Part shown: in pieces, positions 60,273 through 64,000 of the stretch
Layout of the letters: the number at the start of each line of letters is the position of its first letter
Numbering within the stretch: position 1 is the stretch's first letter
NCBI GenBank assembly: GCA_947494965.1
Contig: CANLWV010000006.1
Coordinates: forward strand, 1-64,000
From: an uncultured Salinicoccus sp.
GTDB taxonomy: Bacteria > Bacillota > Bacilli > Staphylococcales > Salinicoccaceae
Length of the DNA: 64,000 nt
Direction: 5' to 3'
Notes under the pieces: model-generated
Seen by the model: only the letters and a program-made list of their open reading frames with translations
What the model was told of the DNA's origin: nothing
Databases searched by the model: none
Position numbers and translations under genes: made by a program

Positions 60273-60980
60273 CTATTTCTCCGTCACAATATACCGGTCT
60301 TCGTCATGGAAGGCGGATTCCAGGTTTTCCAGATGATTGATCGTATCCGCAGCGTTGGACATGTACTTCCTGCTATTGCCCATATGGACTTCGAACATCG
60401 TTTCGTTCATATCATATTCTTCTTCCTGATTCATTAGCTTGAACTCGATCAGGGCAAGGGTGCGGTTTGAAATCGCGAGCCCGAGATCCGACTTCAGCTG
60501 TTCAAAATATTCAGCATGGACCGGCTTCAGATATTCAGGAATCTGCATGCCATCCAACTCCATCTCGAGCGTATTGTAGGATTCATGCAGCGACTCGAGC
60601 GCAGGAGCCAATTCACTGGAGGTAAGAGCCGCCCATTGATATTTTCTCTTCAGTGGGCTGAAATCCTCGTTCCAGATTCCCACCACATCCTGATGGATCT
60701 GTTCCAGATGATCAATCATTGCACTCAAGTTATTTCGCTCTTCCTGCGTATAGAAATCATCGATACTCTTTCCATCCGTTTGATGAACCACGGCTTCTGC
60801 ATTCAGTTCCGCTGCCTCCACATCGTTGATGGAGGATTGGGCCAACTGCAGGTTTTCATGATTGAGTGTGCCGGGTATCGGCCGTTCGGCTTTGAATTCT
60901 TCAAAACCAATATTCTGCTCCGCCCTCGGTGTACATGCACTTAACAGCAGTATGGCGAAAATGGTTAATATCGGTTTCAC
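60273..60980 (-). CDS. Predicted lipoprotein of unknown function
   Basis: A 235-aa exported protein with signal MKPILTIFAILLLSAC and lipobox LSAC. The mature part is mostly helical and acidic (SMIDHLEQIHQ-type heptads; ESLHESYNTLEMELDG). It starts with GTG 60980; GAGGAG lies 9 nt upstream. No family recognised. Confidence 0.72.
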   Translation of the reverse strand: MKPILTIFAILLLSACTPRAEQNIGFEEFKAERPIPGTLNHENLQLAQSSINDVEAAELNAEAVVHQTDGKSIDDFYTQEERNNLSAMIDHLEQIHQDVVGIWNEDFSPLKRKYQWAALTSSELAPALESLHESYNTLEMELDGMQIPEYLKPVHAEYFEQLKSDLGLAISNRTLALIEFKLMNQEEEYDMNETMFEVHMGNSRKYMSNAADTINHLENLESAFHDEDRYIVTEK

Positions 60981-61081
60981 TTGGGTCGTCTCCTCTGCTT
61001 AAGAGTCACTTATCTTCATATCCCACCCATTGTAACACAACTGTAACATCTCAAAAAGCATTTTCATCGCCCCAAAGATAG

Positions 61082-61114
61082 AAGAGGCCCCCTGATTACA
61101 TCAGGGGGCTTCTT
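61082..61114 (-). terminator. Terminator of the permease gene
   Basis: GCCCCCTGA/TCAGGGGGC stem (61087-61095 with 61101-61109), extended by an AAGA/TCTT flank with one G-U. Confidence 0.8.
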
Positions 61115-61117
61115 GAA

Positions 61118-62548
61118 TCATTCTTCTTCATTTAAAATCAGATAGTCAAGCTCTTCTTTAGTCAACGCGTTCAGCCTCTTGTACTGGAACAGGAAGAACA
61201 ACAGTCCAAGCACCGTCCAGGCCGCCAGAGCCCAGTAGGAAGGGGCAGAGAGCGATGCAGGCGATCCCGGATACAATAGAAGTACGAGGAAGGCCAGTGA
61301 TATGATGGCACCGAGTGCGCCGAATATGACATAGAGGAGGTTATAGTTCTCCTTCACCCTAAAGAACTTGACCGCGACCAGGCTGGTGATGAGAAAGGCG
61401 ATCGATACACCCGTCGACGACATATCGACAATCCAGCTTAAGGCAGTACGTCCAAGCCAAGGCGCCAACAGACAGACCGCCATTACAAAAAGGATGGCCA
61501 CATACGGCGTCTTGTTCTTTCCGACCTTCATGAAGGCAGAAGGGATGAACTTCGCACGCCCCAACGCGAACAATAGGCGCGATGATGACATATAGAAGCC
61601 GTTAAGGCCAGTGAACACACCGAATGAGATGGCGAGTGCGAGCAACGTCATGCCGATGGCACCCATAGAGCTCTGGACGACAGATCCGGTCACCCAAAGT
61701 GCACCACCCATCGTCTGCTCATCAGGGTAGACCCATGAGGTCACCAGTATCATCAATACGTACGTGACGATTGAAGCCACGATACCAAAGACGATCAGCC
61801 TGAATGTCTTATCCGGGCTGAAATTGAACTCTTCAGCAGCTTGGGGGATATTGTCGAATCCGACATACATCCAAGGGGCGACGGCGACAATCAGAATGAT
61901 TGAAGTCCAGATGCCATTATCACTATTAAACAGCGGCTTTGCGTTCGCCAACTGAAATTCGCCGGTAAAGAACGACCAGGCGAACAGAATTGTGACGACG
62001 ATCGCCATGAATAGCGCAAAGATGAATTGGAGATTGCCGGATAATCCACTGCTCTTGATCGAGATGAACGCAAACAGGATCAACACGAGCGATGACAGTA
62101 AGACCTCCATGATATAGACGTCCCAGCCGGCGATTGTGTAGAGATAGCCTATCTCCAGGAAATCGGGTAAAATAAATTTAAACAGTAGGCTGAAGGCACT
62201 TGCATTCAAGGCGACGACCGATATGTAGCCAAGTGCCAGAAACCATGACGCGATGAAGCTCACATATTTGCCGAAACCAACGTAGCTGAAGGCAAATTCA
62301 CCGCCTGATACCGGAAAGCGTGTCGTCAGTCCCCCGTATGCCACAGCGATGATGAGCATCAGGATACCACCGATGGTGATGCCGAGTGTTGAACCGAGTG
62401 TGCCGGATGACAACAGCCAATCCCCAGGCAGGATGAATGCACCCCAACCGATGCTTGAACCATAGGCCACTGCCCAGACGAAACGTTTTGACATCGTACT
62501 GTCAAGTTCCGTCCTTTCCATATCTGTTATTTTATTTTCAATTTCCAT
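61118..62548 (-). CDS. APC family amino-acid permease
   Basis: A 476-aa permease with twelve helices. SSIGWGAFILPGDWLLSSGTLG is the substrate-binding helix 1 break of the APC superfamily, and FPVSGGEFAFSYVGFG follows. The substrate is not told by sequence. A short cytoplasmic N-terminus precedes; AAGGGAG lies 11 nt before the ATG. Single-gene unit. Confidence 0.88.
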   Translation of the reverse strand: MEIENKITDMERTELDSTMSKRFVWAVAYGSSIGWGAFILPGDWLLSSGTLGSTLGITIGGILMLIIAVAYGGLTTRFPVSGGEFAFSYVGFGKYVSFIASWFLALGYISVVALNASAFSLLFKFILPDFLEIGYLYTIAGWDVYIMEVLLSSLVLILFAFISIKSSGLSGNLQFIFALFMAIVVTILFAWSFFTGEFQLANAKPLFNSDNGIWTSIILIVAVAPWMYVGFDNIPQAAEEFNFSPDKTFRLIVFGIVASIVTYVLMILVTSWVYPDEQTMGGALWVTGSVVQSSMGAIGMTLLALAISFGVFTGLNGFYMSSSRLLFALGRAKFIPSAFMKVGKNKTPYVAILFVMAVCLLAPWLGRTALSWIVDMSSTGVSIAFLITSLVAVKFFRVKENYNLLYVIFGALGAIISLAFLVLLLYPGSPASLSAPSYWALAAWTVLGLLFFLFQYKRLNALTKEELDYLILNEEE

Positions 62549-62645
62549 ATGTATTTTAGCTCCCTTTTCCCTTTTATGTTTTATATCCTAACAGAATACA
62601 TGCTAAACGTAAAATTTACAATTGGCACACAAATTGAAGGGTATG

Positions 62646-63959
62646 ATGAAAATGAAACTATTGTTGAAGTATTTGATCACAGTCGGCACGCTGTTTGTGA
62701 TTTCTCACACCGGTGCAGAAAACGCTTCTGCTACGGCTGCCTTCGGGGCACAGGAGTGGACGCAGTACCGGCTCTCACCGGACAATAATGCCGTCATCGA
62801 TTCCGGCCATGAACCGCTTGAATATATGACATTGGAGACAGATGACGAAGTGCGGGCGACACCGGTGGTGGCAGATGGCAAAGTATTCATCGGCAACCAT
62901 AACTCAGGGGACATCATGGCATTCGATCTCGACAATGGCGAGCGGGTGTGGCACAATACGGCACCAAACTGGATACACTCTGAGGCCATCTACCACGAAG
63001 GTTTGGTGTACGTCGGGTACGGTAACAGGTTTTTCCAAAAAAATCGGGCCTACAGCTTCTTCAAAAATTTCGGGCTCCAGGATATGTTTCGGCACAGGGC
63101 CATCCGTGGCACCGGGGAGAGCGGCGTAATGGCGCTTGATGCAGATACCGGCAAGCTGGTGTGGCGCTATGGGACAAAGGGCGAGGTGATGCCCACCCCT
63201 GCCATATACAAAGATCACCTCTACATTACGACCGGTGACCGCACTTTGTATAAGCTGACACTCGATGAAGGGGCGCTCATCCATAAGGAAGACATCGGGT
63301 CCACTGTCAGCATGTCCTCCCCGAACATCCATGAGGATAAGCTCTATGTCGGCGGCAGCGGCCCCCTCCCCTACACTTTCTCGGCATATGATCTGAAGAA
63401 AGATGAAATGGCGTGGCAGACTGAATTTCCGGATGTCGTCATGGGGCTCGATGATGTGCCGGCTGCAGTGAGCGACGGTCTTGTCATCACCACGGGGTTG
63501 ATCTCCAACAAGGACGGGGAGCTTGAGCATGAGATTTATGCATTGGACATCTCAACCGGTGAAATGGCCTGGCAAGATAACTGGGGGGCTGGCCAGTTCG
63601 TCAAAAACAATAAATCAGGCGCTCCGATCATCCATGAAGGCACAGTCTTCGTCGCAAGCCCCATAACCAAAACCTATTACGCCTACGATCTAAATAGCGG
63701 CGAACAGCTCTGGGCGTATGAAGACAAGGCTGCGAAAGCACCGCCGGTCGCCAAAGATGGCATCGTCTATTTCTCAAATGTTGAAGGCGAGGTCGTGGGC
63801 CTGGACATCACACGCGGCGCACCCGTCAGAAGAATGGCGCTTGAAGGTGTGCTTGCGCCCGCGGGACCGGTCATTGCAGATGATACGCTATTCATCGGCA
63901 GCCAGGACGGCAACATCTATGTCGTGCCGCTGGACGATTTTGAAGTCATCGGCAACTAG
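62646..63959 (+). CDS. Secreted PQQ-like beta-propeller protein
   Basis: A 437-aa exported protein. Signal peptide MKMKLLLKYLITVGTLFVIS, likely cut near ENASA, then repeated propeller blades of the type VADGKVFIGNHNSGDIMAFDLDNGERVW, ALDADTGKLVWRYGT, ALDISTGEMAWQD, DLNSGEQLWAYED (PQQ/Trp-docking repeats). Between early blades lies a basic aromatic insertion (RFFQKNRAYSFFKNFGLQDM). No known enzyme residues are seen, so it is more likely a binding scaffold than a dehydrogenase. Exact start among three close ATGs is uncertain; GAAGGG fits ATG 62646 or 62652. Confidence 0.8.
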   Translation: MKMKLLLKYLITVGTLFVISHTGAENASATAAFGAQEWTQYRLSPDNNAVIDSGHEPLEYMTLETDDEVRATPVVADGKVFIGNHNSGDIMAFDLDNGERVWHNTAPNWIHSEAIYHEGLVYVGYGNRFFQKNRAYSFFKNFGLQDMFRHRAIRGTGESGVMALDADTGKLVWRYGTKGEVMPTPAIYKDHLYITTGDRTLYKLTLDEGALIHKEDIGSTVSMSSPNIHEDKLYVGGSGPLPYTFSAYDLKKDEMAWQTEFPDVVMGLDDVPAAVSDGLVITTGLISNKDGELEHEIYALDISTGEMAWQDNWGAGQFVKNNKSGAPIIHEGTVFVASPITKTYYAYDLNSGEQLWAYEDKAAKAPPVAKDGIVYFSNVEGEVVGLDITRGAPVRRMALEGVLAPAGPVIADDTLFIGSQDGNIYVVPLDDFEVIGN

Positions 63960-63966
63960 GGAACAT

Positions 63967-63999
63967 GAAAAAGGCACAGACCAATGGTCTGTGCCTTTT
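63967..63999 (+). terminator. Terminator of the propeller gene
   Basis: AAAAAGGCACAGACC with GGTCTGTGCCTTTT, 3-nt loop, at the right edge of the window. Confidence 0.85.
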
Positions 64000-64000
64000 C

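Overview
The window looks like core chromosome of a moderately GC-rich member of the Staphylococcaceae. Base composition is near half GC, much higher than in Staphylococcus itself. The gene order typA / suhB / yktB / yktA-pdhDCBA / def / rpoY-rnjA / ktrC-cydBA / ptsIH / auxA-like / pur operon-folD follows the S. aureus backbone. A halophilic relative such as Salinicoccus or Jeotgalicoccus is the best inference. No rRNA, tRNA, CRISPR array or prophage was seen; the only mobile DNA is the end of an IS3-family element at the left edge.

Layout. 1-330: tail of an IS3 transposase. 0.3-5.5 kb: ylaH-typA, ylaF, a NERD/zinc-finger gene split into two frames, suhB and yktB. 5.5-17.8 kb: branched-chain amino acid synthesis, as BASS transporter-ilvD and, behind a T-box leader, ilvBNC-leuABCD-ilvA; candidate CodY boxes precede both units. 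18-25 kb: a DUF4064-like membrane protein, yktA, the pyruvate dehydrogenase genes and ykyA. 25.3-28.4 kb: def, a short independent transcription unit with a 31-codon basic peptide, and rpoY-rnjA. 28.4-39 kb: ktrC, cytochrome bd, an MFS transporter, ptsHI, and an auxA-like/hutG/rlmI operon. 39.5-50.6 kb: the eleven-gene purine operon purEKCSQLFMNHD with overlapping genes, divergent from folD across candidate PurR boxes. 51.8-64 kb: accessory and stress genes, including a Ca2+/cation exchanger, a heme-copper-oxidase-like 4-TM protein, an HssRS-type two-component system, hmp with its regulator nsrR, a DUF5011 protein, a DJ-1 protein, an SOS-box gene, CsbD-type stress proteins, an amino-acid permease and a PQQ-propeller protein.

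How the parts work together. The ilv-leu cluster makes Val, Ile and Leu and appears to sense CodY effectors and uncharged tRNA. The pur operon runs from PRPP to IMP, with folD supplying one-carbon units nearby. PDH, cytochrome bd and PTS are central energy genes. The 52.8-58 kb block groups heme/nitric-oxide functions (HssRS-like, Hmp, NsrR, oxidase-like protein). At least three small or stress genes are preceded by sigma-B-like promoters.

The observations most worth following up are: the split NERD gene, whose frame break sits on an A-AAA-AAG heptamer followed by a perfect 11-bp hairpin; a 79-aa gene with a consensus promoter whose spacer holds a LexA-like box; the self-contained promoter/basic-peptide/terminator unit before rpoY-rnjA; and the HssR-like direct repeat in front of an hssRS pair without hrtAB in view.
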